Source of the DNA: JALONO01 sp038209965
GTDB taxonomy: Bacteria; Bacteroidota; Bacteroidia; Cytophagales; Thermoflexibacteraceae
Assembly: GCA_038209965.1 (NCBI GenBank)
Contig: JBBQXF010000007.1
Location: 1-64,000 of the forward strand
Direction: 5' to 3'
DNA: 64,000 nt
Positions 41,776 to 50,769 of the stretch are shown one piece after another. The translations under genes were made by a program, and so were the position numbers. Below the pieces are notes generated by a model, which was given only the letters and a program-made list of their open reading frames with translations, was not told the origin of the DNA and did no database searches. Numbering within the stretch: the stretch's first letter is position 1; every line of letters starts with the position of its first letter.

Positions 41776-42570
41776 TCAGGGTAATGTGGCCAGGATTTCA
41801 GCAATAAACTGGCGGCAGGCCAGCCCCGGGTCGGCAGTTTTCATAAAATTTTCGCCCACCAAAAAGCCCCGGTAGCCGGCGGCCCACAACTGGGCCACAT
41901 CTTCGGCCCGGCTCAGGCCGCTTTCGGAGATCTTGGCAAAGTTGGCGGGGATCTGATCGGCCAACCCGAGCGATACGGCCAAACTGACCTCAAAATTTTT
42001 CAGGTTGCGGTTGTTCACCCCCACCACGTCCACATAAGGGTTGAGCGAATTTTGCAGTTCGGGCAAATCATGAACTTCCAGCAGCACTTCCAGCCCCAGC
42101 GAATGGGCAAATTGGCCCAATTGCCGCACTTCGGCCGGGCTGAGGTTGGCGGCGATCAGCAGGATGACATCGGCCCCCCAAGCGCGGGCCTCCAGGATCT
42201 GGAACTCATCGACCACAAAATCTTTGCGCAGCAGGGGCACGGCCACCAGCGGGCGCGCTGCGAGCAGATCCTCGGCCCGGCCCCCGAAAAACTGGTGGTC
42301 GGTCAGGATGGACAGGGCCGCCGCCCCGGCCATTTCATAAGCGGGCCCCACCTCGCTGGACAGGGCGTCGCCGTTGATCACCCCCTTGGAGGGCGATTGG
42401 CGCTTGAACTCCGCCACAATGCCGGGGGGTCGGGCACCCAACGCCCGTTGGAACGAAGTGCGGGGCCGGGTAAAAAAGGGCATTTGCTCCAACTGGCCCA
42501 CGGGGGTGGCGGCTTTCCGCTCGGCCACCTCTTGGCGCTTGTGGGCTATGATCTGGTCTAGGATGTTCAT
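41776..42570 (-). CDS. trpC: Indole-3-glycerol phosphate synthase
   Basis: 264 residues from ATG 42570. (beta/alpha)8 barrel with IVAEFKRQSPSKG, ALSILTDHQFFGG, LLRKDFVVDEFQI, VVGVNNRNLKNFEV and ISESGLS, covering the catalytic Lys/Glu/Asn set. It makes indole-glycerol phosphate in tryptophan synthesis. Unusually it is not with other trp genes here; it follows gcvT by 6 bases and is probably co-transcribed. Confidence 0.93.
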   Translation of the reverse strand: MNILDQIIAHKRQEVAERKAATPVGQLEQMPFFTRPRTSFQRALGARPPGIVAEFKRQSPSKGVINGDALSSEVGPAYEMAGAAALSILTDHQFFGGRAEDLLAARPLVAVPLLRKDFVVDEFQILEARAWGADVILLIAANLSPAEVRQLGQFAHSLGLEVLLEVHDLPELQNSLNPYVDVVGVNNRNLKNFEVSLAVSLGLADQIPANFAKISESGLSRAEDVAQLWAAGYRGFLVGENFMKTADPGLACRQFIAEILATLP

Positions 42571-42576
42571 CAACGG

Positions 42577-43665
42577 TTATTTCTGGTAGATCGGCAATTT
42601 GACCACTCGGGCCGGGATCGCCTTGTCCCGGATATTGACATAGATCGCCGTGCCCGGTTTGGCATAAGCCGTTTGCACATAGCCCATCCCGATGCCTTTG
42701 TTCATTGAGGGGGACTGAGTGCCGGATGTCACCTCACCGATCACTTCGCCGGCGGCATTGGCCAGTTGGTAATGGGCGCGGGGAATCCCCCGCTCGAGCA
42801 TTTCAAAGCCCACCAGTTTGCGGCTTACCCCTTGTTCTTTTTGCGCCAAAAATAGGGGGGAACTGGTAAATTCTTTGGTAAATTTAGTGATCCAGCCCAG
42901 CCCGGCCTCGATGGGGGACGTGGTGTCGGTGATGTCGTTGCCATACAGGCAATACCCCATTTCCAGGCGCAGGGTGTCCCGGGCAGCCAGCCCGACGGGT
43001 TTAATGCCTTGGGGTGCGCCCGCCATGAAGATCAGGTGCCAAACTTCCTCGGCATGGGCATTGTCCACATATATTTCAAATCCTCCCGCTCCCGTGTAGC
43101 CGGTGGCAGATACCACCACGCCATCGATCCCGGCGAACTTGCCGATTTGAAAAGTATAGTAAGGCATGGCCGCCAGATCTATTTCGGTCAGTGGTTGGAG
43201 CGCGGCAATGGCTTGGGGGCCTTGCACCGCCAGCAGGGAGGTCCGGTCAGAAATATTCTCCATCGGCACGCCATCAAGGTTATTTTGGGCAATCCAGTCC
43301 CAATCCTTGTCAATATTGGAAGCATTAACGACCAACAGATATTCTTCCCCGTGAATGCGATAGACCAATAAATCGTCGACAATCCCACCCGTACCGTTGG
43401 GCAAACAAGAATACTGCACTTTGCCATCGGTCAGTAGGGCTGTGTCATTGGTAGTGAGCCGCTGGATGAGGGCCAGCGCCCCCGGCCCCCTGAGCACAAA
43501 CTCCCCCATGTGCGATACATCAAAAACGCCCACTCCGGATCGGACAGTGTTGTGCTCTTCAATGTCAGAGGTGTAGCGCAACGGCATAGAATAGCCCGCG
43601 AAGGGGACGATTTTCGCCCCAAGCTGCTCGTGGATAGCGTAAAGGGCGGTTTTTTTAGAAATCAT
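42577..43665 (-). CDS. gcvT: Aminomethyltransferase (glycine cleavage T protein)
   Basis: 362 residues from ATG 43665. MPLRYTSDIEEHNTVR, VGVFDVSHMGEF (the tetrahydrofolate-site Asp), LTTNDTALL, NASNIDKDWDWI, RDTLRLEMGYCLYGNDI (folate-binding) and GEVTSGTQSPSMNKGIGMGYV cover the full family. It transfers the methylene group of glycine to tetrahydrofolate with the P, H and L proteins, which are not in the window. Confidence 0.93.
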   Translation of the reverse strand: MISKKTALYAIHEQLGAKIVPFAGYSMPLRYTSDIEEHNTVRSGVGVFDVSHMGEFVLRGPGALALIQRLTTNDTALLTDGKVQYSCLPNGTGGIVDDLLVYRIHGEEYLLVVNASNIDKDWDWIAQNNLDGVPMENISDRTSLLAVQGPQAIAALQPLTEIDLAAMPYYTFQIGKFAGIDGVVVSATGYTGAGGFEIYVDNAHAEEVWHLIFMAGAPQGIKPVGLAARDTLRLEMGYCLYGNDITDTTSPIEAGLGWITKFTKEFTSSPLFLAQKEQGVSRKLVGFEMLERGIPRAHYQLANAAGEVIGEVTSGTQSPSMNKGIGMGYVQTAYAKPGTAIYVNIRDKAIPARVVKLPIYQK

Positions 43666-44022
43666 AAAAAAAAGTGTATCATTGTGGGTTAACACAAAAA
43701 TACACTAAGTTATCAATTCTTTGAAGTTTGTTTACGAACCCGGTGAGGTTTGGGATAGTTTAGTCTATCAGCGTGGAAATAGATTGGCGCGTTACTTCAA
43801 TCAAATTGCCCTTATTAATTATTGTTGTTCGTATTCATTAAGTAGGTTTAATCTGTTTCTATTAGTTTTAATATAGGGGTTAATCCCTTTAAAGTGGCTG
43901 GATGTGGGGTTCCGATAACCGATGTTTACGTTTGGACTGGTATAATAGGTGAATTATTCAATTAGTAATTGGCGAGTTTGCCATTCAGTAAAACGCGGTA
44001 GAACAGAAGCGTACTTAAAAAC
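43666..44022. other. Divergent promoter region of gcvT and a response regulator
   Basis: 357 AT-rich bases. A TATTTTTG box on the minus strand (43694-43701) lies 29 bases before gcvT. Nothing gene-like is seen; a small GGGGTTAATCCC inverted repeat sits near 43876. Confidence 0.5.
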
Positions 44023-44712
44023 ATGGACAGTTCACTTGACCCAATAATTAGCATATTGATCGCCGACGATCACCCAGTGATGCGATTGGGACTTAACCAC
44101 TTGATCCAGTCCCAGCCGGGAATGGAAGTGGTCGGGGCGGTGGGTGACGGGGCCGAAGCTCTGCAACTGATTGCCCAGTTGAAGCCCCAATTGCTGATCC
44201 TGGATGTGGACATGCCCGGGATGAATGGCCTTCAACTCATGCAACAACTCCACAGTGCACAGGCTGACCTGAAGATCATTATCTTTACTGCCCATCATGA
44301 TAAACAGATTTTTGACGCCGCCATTTCGGCAGGGATACCGGGTTTTATCTCCAAAGAAAATGTATTCACCGATTTGGTGGAAGGTATCCGCCAAGTAATG
44401 GCGGGGCAAAACTATTTTAGCCCAGTATTCTCAAATTATTTACTGAGCCGGATCCAATCGAATGATGACCGGCAACATCAGCTTACCGAAAAAGAATCGG
44501 TGGAGCATTTGTTGACCCTGATGGAAAGGCGGGTCATTCGCATGGTCGCCGAGAGCAAGACCAGCCAAGACATTGCCGAACTGCTCTTCATCAGTGGTAA
44601 AACCGTGGAAAACCACCGGACCAACATTTGCCGCAAATTGAATTTGCGCGGCAAGAACAGCCTGCTGAAGTTTGCCCTGGAAAACAAGCACCTCTGGAAC
44701 GAGCGCAAATAA
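44023..44712 (+). CDS. NarL/FixJ-type response regulator
   Basis: 229 residues. Receiver domain (~8-130): IADDHPVMRLGLN, phospho-acceptor Asp in LILDVDMPGMNGLQL, and the Lys in FISKENVF. The C-terminal LuxR-type helix-turn-helix is SQDIAELLFISGKTVENHRTNICRKLNL (read in blocks). No histidine kinase adjoins it. It activates or represses unlinked targets on phosphorylation. Confidence 0.9.
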   Translation: MDSSLDPIISILIADDHPVMRLGLNHLIQSQPGMEVVGAVGDGAEALQLIAQLKPQLLILDVDMPGMNGLQLMQQLHSAQADLKIIIFTAHHDKQIFDAAISAGIPGFISKENVFTDLVEGIRQVMAGQNYFSPVFSNYLLSRIQSNDDRQHQLTEKESVEHLLTLMERRVIRMVAESKTSQDIAELLFISGKTVENHRTNICRKLNLRGKNSLLKFALENKHLWNERK

Positions 44713-44890
44713 GCCGGCCCGGCAGCCTTCGTCCTTTTCCTTTGCCTGTCGAAAAAAAGTGGACTCGCTGCGCAATGCCCGCCGGCATTGGCGGGATCGC
44801 CGCCCATCCGAAACATCGGATCGCCAACCCCCAACCCGCTAATATGCGGCATCGGACCGCCGACCACCCGGTATTTGAGCAACGCGGGCG

Positions 44891-45766
44891 CTAAGTGCGT
44901 TTGTCGAAACCCCAGTTCAATTTTTGGCGCAGCGTGCTCAAGAAATTTTCGCCTTCGATCTGGATCAGCCGGGTGGGAAAATCACACTTTTGGGCCGATA
45001 ACTTCACTTTGCCATCGGCAATGTGGGAGCGGGAATCGAGCGAAATGAGGTAGTCATCGTTGCGGCCTTCCACCTCGAAGCTCAGCACCCCCGAATCGGA
45101 AATGATCAGCGGGCGCACGTTGAGGTTGTGCGGGCTGATGGGCGATAGGATGAAATTTTGGGAATGGGGCAGCGCCACCGGCCCCCCAACGCTGATAGAG
45201 TAGGCTGTGGAGCCGGTCGGCGTAGCAATGATCAGGCCGTCGGCCCAATAAGAGTTGAGGTAGTCGCCGTCCAAGTAGGTGTGCACCACTATCATTGAAG
45301 CACTGTCGCGCTTGCTGATGGTGATTTCGTTCAGGGCAAAGTTGAGCTCCCCGAACAGGTCAACAGTACTGTTGAGCTGGATCATGGTGCGCTCATCGAT
45401 CTCGTATTGGCCTTTCATCACAGCCTCGATGCTCTGGGCAATCTTTTCCTTGGACACATTGGCCAAGAAACCCAGACGGCCCAAATTGATGCCCAAAACG
45501 GGAATTCCCGTGTCCCGCACCAAGGTGACGGCCTCCAGCAAGGTGCCATCGCCGCCCACGCTCACCATGAGTTCGGTGTCGGCCAGTTCCCGGTGGGAAC
45601 CGAAGGTAAACTCATGGCGCACTTGAACCCCCAATTCTTGCAAAAAGTTTTGTAGCGGGTTGGACAGCCGGATACTAGCTCCATGCCGCTGCAATTCTTC
45701 AAAAATTTTCTTTACAAAAGGGAGCTTGGCGATGTCAAAAGGGCGGCTGTGGATCGCAACTTTCAT
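44891..45766 (-). CDS. nadK: NAD kinase
   Basis: 291 residues. GGDGTLLEAVTLV is the ATP-site GGDG motif; NEITISKRDSASMIVV and the conserved TPTGSTAYSISVGGP confirm the family. It phosphorylates NAD to NADP. It lies 58 bases after a CBS-domain protein, a neighbourhood conserved in Bacteroidota. Confidence 0.93.
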   Translation of the reverse strand: MKVAIHSRPFDIAKLPFVKKIFEELQRHGASIRLSNPLQNFLQELGVQVRHEFTFGSHRELADTELMVSVGGDGTLLEAVTLVRDTGIPVLGINLGRLGFLANVSKEKIAQSIEAVMKGQYEIDERTMIQLNSTVDLFGELNFALNEITISKRDSASMIVVHTYLDGDYLNSYWADGLIIATPTGSTAYSISVGGPVALPHSQNFILSPISPHNLNVRPLIISDSGVLSFEVEGRNDDYLISLDSRSHIADGKVKLSAQKCDFPTRLIQIEGENFLSTLRQKLNWGFDKRT

Positions 45767-45824
45767 GCAGGGTGGTCAGGGTCAGATTGGCGTTTAGTGG
45801 GTTTAGCATTATCGGGTGGCAAGA

Positions 45825-46535
45825 TCAAATGTCCAAGTAGCGCAGCAACAGCCCCAAGCGATCTTTGTCATAATCTACCGTTTCCATTTCCTGAAACTTG
45901 GCAATGACCCGGTAATTGTAACGTTCCAGAGTGGCAATCACCCGGCTCAAATCCATCACGTTGAGCTTGAGCGTTACTTTGATGCGCGTCGGGTCATAGG
46001 CATCTTGTTCCAAGTAGCTGCTCAGGATTTTGGCTTGATTAGATTCCACCAACCGGCTAATCTCTGCCATGGAATAGTCGTAATCGCGCATGGACAGTAC
46101 AATAATGCCGCCGGGGTTTTGGGTGGCATACGTGCGGGCCAAAGCAGTCACGGTGTCCTTGATAGTGATCGCGCCCTTGAACTTGCCCAGATCGTCCACC
46201 ACGGCCACGATTTGCAGCGCATTTTGGTGGGCTTCCTTGATCACGTCGTAGAAATGTTGGTTTTCATTGACAAAATTATCTTTGTGGTCAAGCTGAAAAC
46301 TGCTGATTGGCGCATCGGGCTGATTGGAATCATACAGTACGTCTTCGTTGACAATGCCCAGATAATGGCCACCCTCCACGACGGGCAACTGGTGCACCCG
46401 GAACTCGTTCATCCAGTTGAGGGCCTTATGAACGGGATCCGTGGGCCGCAGGGGCGGGATCATCGGATTGATAAATTCTTGTGCTGTCATCCCAAGTGCT
46501 TCGTTTTCAGATACATTAAAAGTACCGTGTGCCAT
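45825..46535 (-). CDS. Tandem CBS-domain protein
   Basis: 236 residues. CBS 1 is at ~10-70 (FINPMIPPLRPTDPVHKALNWMNEFRVHQLPVVE), CBS 2 at ~80-145 (VVDDLGKFKGAITIKDTV), followed by an ACT-like or unassigned C-terminal part (RIKVTLKLNVMDLSRVIATLERYNY) to residue 236. CBS pairs sense adenine nucleotides; the C-terminal part resembles an ACT-type ligand fold. Its place upstream of nadK suggests a role in nucleotide sensing. Confidence 0.85.
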   Translation of the reverse strand: MAHGTFNVSENEALGMTAQEFINPMIPPLRPTDPVHKALNWMNEFRVHQLPVVEGGHYLGIVNEDVLYDSNQPDAPISSFQLDHKDNFVNENQHFYDVIKEAHQNALQIVAVVDDLGKFKGAITIKDTVTALARTYATQNPGGIIVLSMRDYDYSMAEISRLVESNQAKILSSYLEQDAYDPTRIKVTLKLNVMDLSRVIATLERYNYRVIAKFQEMETVDYDKDRLGLLLRYLDI

Positions 46536-46635
46536 AAATGCTGGTATTAGCTGGTCTAACCGTTTAGCAGGTTTGGGCTGTTGGGCGGCAGTAAGTCATT
46601 AATTTTGGCAGGGAGACTAGTGCCTGCCCCACCCT

Positions 46636-47391
46636 TCAATAGCACTGCAAGAAATTGGCCACATATTGGTTAAATACTTCGGGGTGCTCCATCATGGGTG
46701 CGTGGCCACACTTGTCGATGAACCGCAACTCGGCATTGGGCAGCAAATGGGCGAACTCATGGGCCACCAATGGCGGCGTGATCGTATCGTTTAGCCCCCA
46801 TACCAGCAGTGTCGGCTGCTGAACATTGGGCAAATCCTTGGCCAAATTGTTGCGCTGGGCCGATTTGGCCAACGCCACCATGCGCATGCACTTGGGAATG
46901 CTTTTGGTCACCTCAAACACTTCATCGATCAGTTCGGCGGTGGCAATGGTGGGGTCATAAAAAGTGTATTGGACCCGCCCCCGGATAAAATCGTAGTTTC
47001 CCCGCTTGGGGTAGGAGCCGCCCATTGAGTTCTCGAACAGGCCCGAGCTGCCAGTAAGGATCAGCCGTTTGACCTTGTGTGGGTACCGCATGGTGTAGAT
47101 CAGGCCCACGTGCCCGCCGAGCGAATTGCCCAAAATGTTCATCTGGCCAATTTTCAGGTCGGTCATCAGGTCGGCCACAAAAGTCACCAGCCCGTCGAGG
47201 CCCAGTTTGTCCATCGGCATATCGTAAATGGGCATGACCGGGATCAGCACCCGGTAGTAGGGTGAAAAGTGGGATACCACCTCATCAAAATTGCTCAATG
47301 CCCCAAACAAACCGTGCAAAAGCACCAGCGGTTCGCCACTCCCCTCATCCAGAAACCGGAAATTGTTTTGTTCTTTGATGGTAAATCTCAT
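46636..47391 (-). CDS. Alpha/beta hydrolase
   Basis: 251 residues. LVLLHGLFGALSNFDEVV (oxyanion region), nucleophile Ser in GNSLGGHVG at ~94, Asp in LVWGLNDTITPP and His in DKCGHAPMMEHPEVFNQYV form a full catalytic triad. It belongs to the epoxide-hydrolase/MhpC-like branch; substrate unknown. It is 100 bases upstream of the CBS gene in the same direction. Confidence 0.85.
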   Translation of the reverse strand: MRFTIKEQNNFRFLDEGSGEPLVLLHGLFGALSNFDEVVSHFSPYYRVLIPVMPIYDMPMDKLGLDGLVTFVADLMTDLKIGQMNILGNSLGGHVGLIYTMRYPHKVKRLILTGSSGLFENSMGGSYPKRGNYDFIRGRVQYTFYDPTIATAELIDEVFEVTKSIPKCMRMVALAKSAQRNNLAKDLPNVQQPTLLVWGLNDTITPPLVAHEFAHLLPNAELRFIDKCGHAPMMEHPEVFNQYVANFLQCY

Positions 47392-47546
47392 ATTGGTTTT
47401 CCTGAACGATTGTCAAATCAAAGAGCCAACAACCGGAGATAAATAAAAAAGGCAAAATGGTGATGTTCCCAATTGTAAAGCTCCAATGGCCAATTGCCTG
47501 CTTACCATACCGCAAAATAGCCATGATTTTCTGAAAACAAAGGGTT

Positions 47547-48128
47547 TTAGTGCATTTTCCCTTCCCGAAAACCCAACTGTTCAATGATTTGGGCTTCGTG
47601 GGCCAAAAATTCTTGCCAGCGTTGGTCCACTTTCGCCCTGGGCTGGTAGCCCCGGGCCAGCTCGATAAAATTGGTGTAATGGCCAGCCTCAGAAACCATC
47701 AACTCGTAGTAAAATTTTTGCAGGTCAACATCGGGCAGGTTTTGCCACAGCAATTTGAAGCGCTCACAGCTCCGGGCCTCGATCAGGGCGCACACCAGCA
47801 GCTTGTCCAGCAGCCGATCATCGGGGGAACCGCCCTTGATCATAAACTTGTGCAGGGCGACCACGTATTCATCCCGGCGGGGTTTGCCCAGCCGGAAGCC
47901 TCGTTGGCGGATCTGGTCCAATACCCGCTCAAAATGGTTCCATTCCTCGGCCACTACCGGGGTGAGCACTTCCACCAGTTGATCCCGATCGGGATATTCA
48001 ACAATGAGCGAAATACAGGCCGAAGCGGCCTTCTGCTCGCAGTAGGCGTGGTCGGTCAGGATTTCGGCCAAGTTCATTTCGGCCACTTGTACCCAACGCG
48101 GGTCGGTGGGCAATTGGAGGTGGAGCAT
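47547..48128 (-). CDS. miaE: tRNA-(ms2io6A)-hydroxylase MiaE-like
   Basis: 193 residues from ATG 48128. Ferritin-like di-iron protein with HAYCEQKAA, AEEWNHFERVL (ExxH), IEARSCERFKLL and SEAGHYTNFIELA (ExxH), giving the four Glu and two His ligands. Hydroxylates the isopentenyl group of tRNA A37 in bacteria that have it. The frame extends ~97 codons upstream of this ATG, but that part lies in the repeat-containing intergenic region and is not protein-like. Confidence 0.85.
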   Translation of the reverse strand: MLHLQLPTDPRWVQVAEMNLAEILTDHAYCEQKAASACISLIVEYPDRDQLVEVLTPVVAEEWNHFERVLDQIRQRGFRLGKPRRDEYVVALHKFMIKGGSPDDRLLDKLLVCALIEARSCERFKLLWQNLPDVDLQKFYYELMVSEAGHYTNFIELARGYQPRAKVDQRWQEFLAHEAQIIEQLGFREGKMH

Positions 48129-48485
48129 CGGGCGCACAGTTATTGGCCCAAAATTACGCCCTATCTTGCCCAAACTGGTGTTTTGGCCCAAGATTAATGA
48201 GGGGTGGGCTAATCCGACTGTCGGCAAAGCTGAAGCTGTTGCCGAAGTTGCGACCATTGTGAGAGATCGCGAAACCCTGTGAGTGGATTTTTTACCCTCA
48301 CCGTGGTTTTGAAGCGGCGTTGGCGAAACCTGTTGGCAGCGTCTTTCAGACCTGCCAACAAGTGAGGTGTGATGATCAAACTGTCCATAAGGTTTGCCAC
48401 TGCGGCTGAAGTTTGGCAAAATTTATTATTTTTACATCCGCCAACACCTATTTTTCTTTAGCCGGCCTTTGCCCATTGCGGGCCC
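48129..48485. other. Divergent intergenic region with a hairpin repeat
   Basis: 357 bases between miaE and the CHAT protein gene. It contains an inverted repeat, arms TGTTGGCAG (48331-48339) and CTGCCAACA (48352-48360) around TCTTTCAGAC-like sequence, reminiscent of common Bacteroidota intergenic palindromes. No gene. Confidence 0.55.
48331..48360. repeat. Hairpin repeat
   Basis: Nine-base perfect arms with a 12-base loop containing CTTTCAGA. Likely one copy of a dispersed palindromic element; no second copy was seen in this window. Confidence 0.6.
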
Positions 48486-49502
48486 ATGACTATGACCTTG
48501 TCCAAACCCATTGCCCTGCTGGCCTTTGCCAATGACCAAACCGATAGCCGACGTTACCTGCGCAACTTGGCCGATGAATTGGCCGACATCCAAACTGCCC
48601 TCGAGAAAGCCGGACTTGAGGTGCGCCTTTTGCCGGCGGCCACCCAGGCCCAACTCGTGGCCGAGTTTCAGAAATACCAAGATCGGATCGTTGTTTTTCA
48701 CTACGGGGGCCACGCCGATGGGCAGCAGCTTTTGCTCCAAGCCCGGGGCAGCACCAACCAAGTGGCCCACGCGGGCGGGCTGATTGCTTTTTTGGCCCAG
48801 TACAAGGCATCGCTCAAGCTGGTGTTTGTCAATGCCTGCCTCACCCAAGAAATTGCTTCGGACCTGCAAGCGGCGGGCATTGCCGCCGCCATTGGCACTT
48901 TTGCCCCAATCAATGACAATCTGGCGGCCCAATTGGCCGTTGGGTTTTATAACGGACTGGCCGACCACCTCCCGCTGGCCTCAGCTTGGACCCAAGCTGT
49001 GAGCCAGTTGGCCATGCAAACCAAGGGATTGACGGTGGCCGACCGGGGGATGTACCGCGAAAATCCCACTGCCGCCGATTATTTTGTTTGGAACATCTGG
49101 TACGCCGATCAAATAATGACCAATTGGACGTTGCCGCAATCTCCCGTTGGCAATTCCAACCTGAGTGTGGTCAGCGGTAGTGGGCACATTGTCCTCCAAG
49201 ACCTGCACAATACTCATGTGAACATTCAGGTGGCCGCACCCCAAGGGTCGAGGACCACAAAAGTGGGTCTGGCTGACTTCAAAAAGCAACTCATTGGTTT
49301 GTTGGACGAAGAAGCCTTAGTGGCCGTGCCCGAAGTGGTCGATCAAATCAAGGAATCCAGTTACGAATATGACAAACCAACACTGGCCACATTGCGTAGG
49401 CGGGCCATTGCCCAGCTTACGGCACTCGATCCGGATCCATTCATTGCCCAATTGAAGGTATTTATCGGTACTTTGCGCGAGAAAAGGCAAACTGCGCATT
49501 GA
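48486..49502 (+). CDS. Free-standing CHAT-domain protease-like protein
   Basis: 338 residues. The N-terminal ~200 residues match a CHAT caspase-like domain: the catalytic His is in VVFHYGGHADG (H76) and the Cys in LVFVNACLTQ (C118), with the expected small strand between. Residues ~222-250 (NLSVVSGSGHIVLQDLHNTHVNI in two blocks) form the glycine/Asn linker often joining CHAT and other effector modules in conflict systems. The last ~80 are a charged helical domain resembling an effector-associated adaptor. No partner gene is adjacent: miaE is divergent and the nucleoside hydrolase gene is separate. Role in defence is inference. Confidence 0.75.
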   Translation: MTMTLSKPIALLAFANDQTDSRRYLRNLADELADIQTALEKAGLEVRLLPAATQAQLVAEFQKYQDRIVVFHYGGHADGQQLLLQARGSTNQVAHAGGLIAFLAQYKASLKLVFVNACLTQEIASDLQAAGIAAAIGTFAPINDNLAAQLAVGFYNGLADHLPLASAWTQAVSQLAMQTKGLTVADRGMYRENPTAADYFVWNIWYADQIMTNWTLPQSPVGNSNLSVVSGSGHIVLQDLHNTHVNIQVAAPQGSRTTKVGLADFKKQLIGLLDEEALVAVPEVVDQIKESSYEYDKPTLATLRRRAIAQLTALDPDPFIAQLKVFIGTLREKRQTAH

Positions 49503-49600
49503 GTTGGTTTTATCAGTAGAATCATTGATAATCAGCTAATTAGGTTTATGGTCAGCCTGAAAAATGACTCCGTTCAATTTTTATAATTTTTAATTTTGCG

Positions 49601-50599
49601 ATGAAAAAACTATCAAGATGCACTTGGCTCTCGTGCCTATTTTGCCTCGCCCTACTGCTCAATGCGCATGGCCAAAAACCAGCTCCGGTCAGCCTCATTT
49701 TTGATTCGGACATTGGCCCGGATTATGACGATGTAGGGGCAATGGCGGTGCTTCATGCACTGGCCGACAGCGGTTCGGTAAAAATTTTAGCCACGATTGG
49801 CTCCAACCAATCCCGTTATCTGGCCCCGGTAATGGATGTGATCAACACCTATTTCCACCGCCCCAATATCCCGATTGGCGTAGTCGGTGGGCGGGCGGTC
49901 AATCTGGCGGCTTGGCAAAGTTGGGATTCGCTGTTGGTGGCCAATTACCCACACGATACCAAAAGCAATGCGCAAGCCGAGACCGCTTTGGCCCTCTACC
50001 GGCGACTGTTGGCCGCTCAGGCCGACCAAAGCGTGACCATTGTCACGGTGGGTTTTTTGACCAATCTTGCCGACTTGCTGCTATCAAAACCGGATCGATA
50101 TTCGGCATTAAATGGCATGGCCCTAATCAAAAAGAAGGTGAAACGGCTCGTGTGCATGGCGGGACGTTTCCCGCAGGGCAAGGAGTTCAACGTGGATCGG
50201 GATCCGGTCTCTTCCAAAATCGTGTTTGATACGTGGCCCACGGTCATTGTTTTGAGTGGCTGGGAAATTGGCCAGGCCATTTATACTGGGTTGCCGCTCA
50301 TCCAAAACCAGGGCATCCAAAACTCCCCGATCAAAGCGGCGTTTGTCAAGGCCATCCCCATGGCCAAGGAGGATGCGGGTGGGCGCATGAGTTGGGACCA
50401 AACCGCTGTACTGGTCGCGGTGAAGGGCCATGATCCCTATTATGGGGTCATTGAGGGGCGTTTTGTTTGCGCCGAAGATGGTAGCAACCGCTGGGATGAA
50501 CAGGGGCGGGGGCATTTCTACTTGGTCGAGAAAATGGCCGTCGATCAGGTGAAGGATCTGCTGGATCGTTTAATGATGCACCAGCCCATCAAAAAATAA
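49601..50599 (+). CDS. Secreted nucleoside hydrolase-like protein
   Basis: 332 residues with a signal peptide ending ...NAHGQ (~25). SLIFDSDIGPDYDDVGAMAVL carries the DxDxxxDD calcium site of inosine-uridine nucleoside hydrolases; VTIVTVGFLTNLADLL is the substrate-binding block, and SWDQTAVLVAV matches the C-terminal Asp that completes the site. Being secreted, it probably acts on periplasmic nucleosides or nicotinamide riboside-type compounds, as in other Bacteroidota. Confidence 0.88.
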   Translation: MKKLSRCTWLSCLFCLALLLNAHGQKPAPVSLIFDSDIGPDYDDVGAMAVLHALADSGSVKILATIGSNQSRYLAPVMDVINTYFHRPNIPIGVVGGRAVNLAAWQSWDSLLVANYPHDTKSNAQAETALALYRRLLAAQADQSVTIVTVGFLTNLADLLLSKPDRYSALNGMALIKKKVKRLVCMAGRFPQGKEFNVDRDPVSSKIVFDTWPTVIVLSGWEIGQAIYTGLPLIQNQGIQNSPIKAAFVKAIPMAKEDAGGRMSWDQTAVLVAVKGHDPYYGVIEGRFVCAEDGSNRWDEQGRGHFYLVEKMAVDQVKDLLDRLMMHQPIKK

Positions 50600-50667
50600 C
50601 GTTGGATAAAGTGAATAAAGTCATCAGCGGGCCGCTTGCTACCTTGGCGAGGAAGGCGGAAACAAAA

Positions 50668-50696
50668 AGGCGAAGGCCAGCAAGGGGTCTTCGCCT
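50668..50696 (-). terminator. Terminator between convergent genes
   Basis: Stem AGGCGAAGGCC / GGTCTTCGCCT (one mismatch region) with a short loop; on the minus strand it ends in CCTTTTTGT. It serves the LEA-like gene starting at 51465 and possibly the nucleoside hydrolase gene. Confidence 0.65.
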
Positions 50697-50769
50697 AAAT
50701 TATCCACAACTTAACAGCTCCGCACGTTGACCGCTCGCTCACATGGGCGCACGCGGAAAGCCGGTATGC

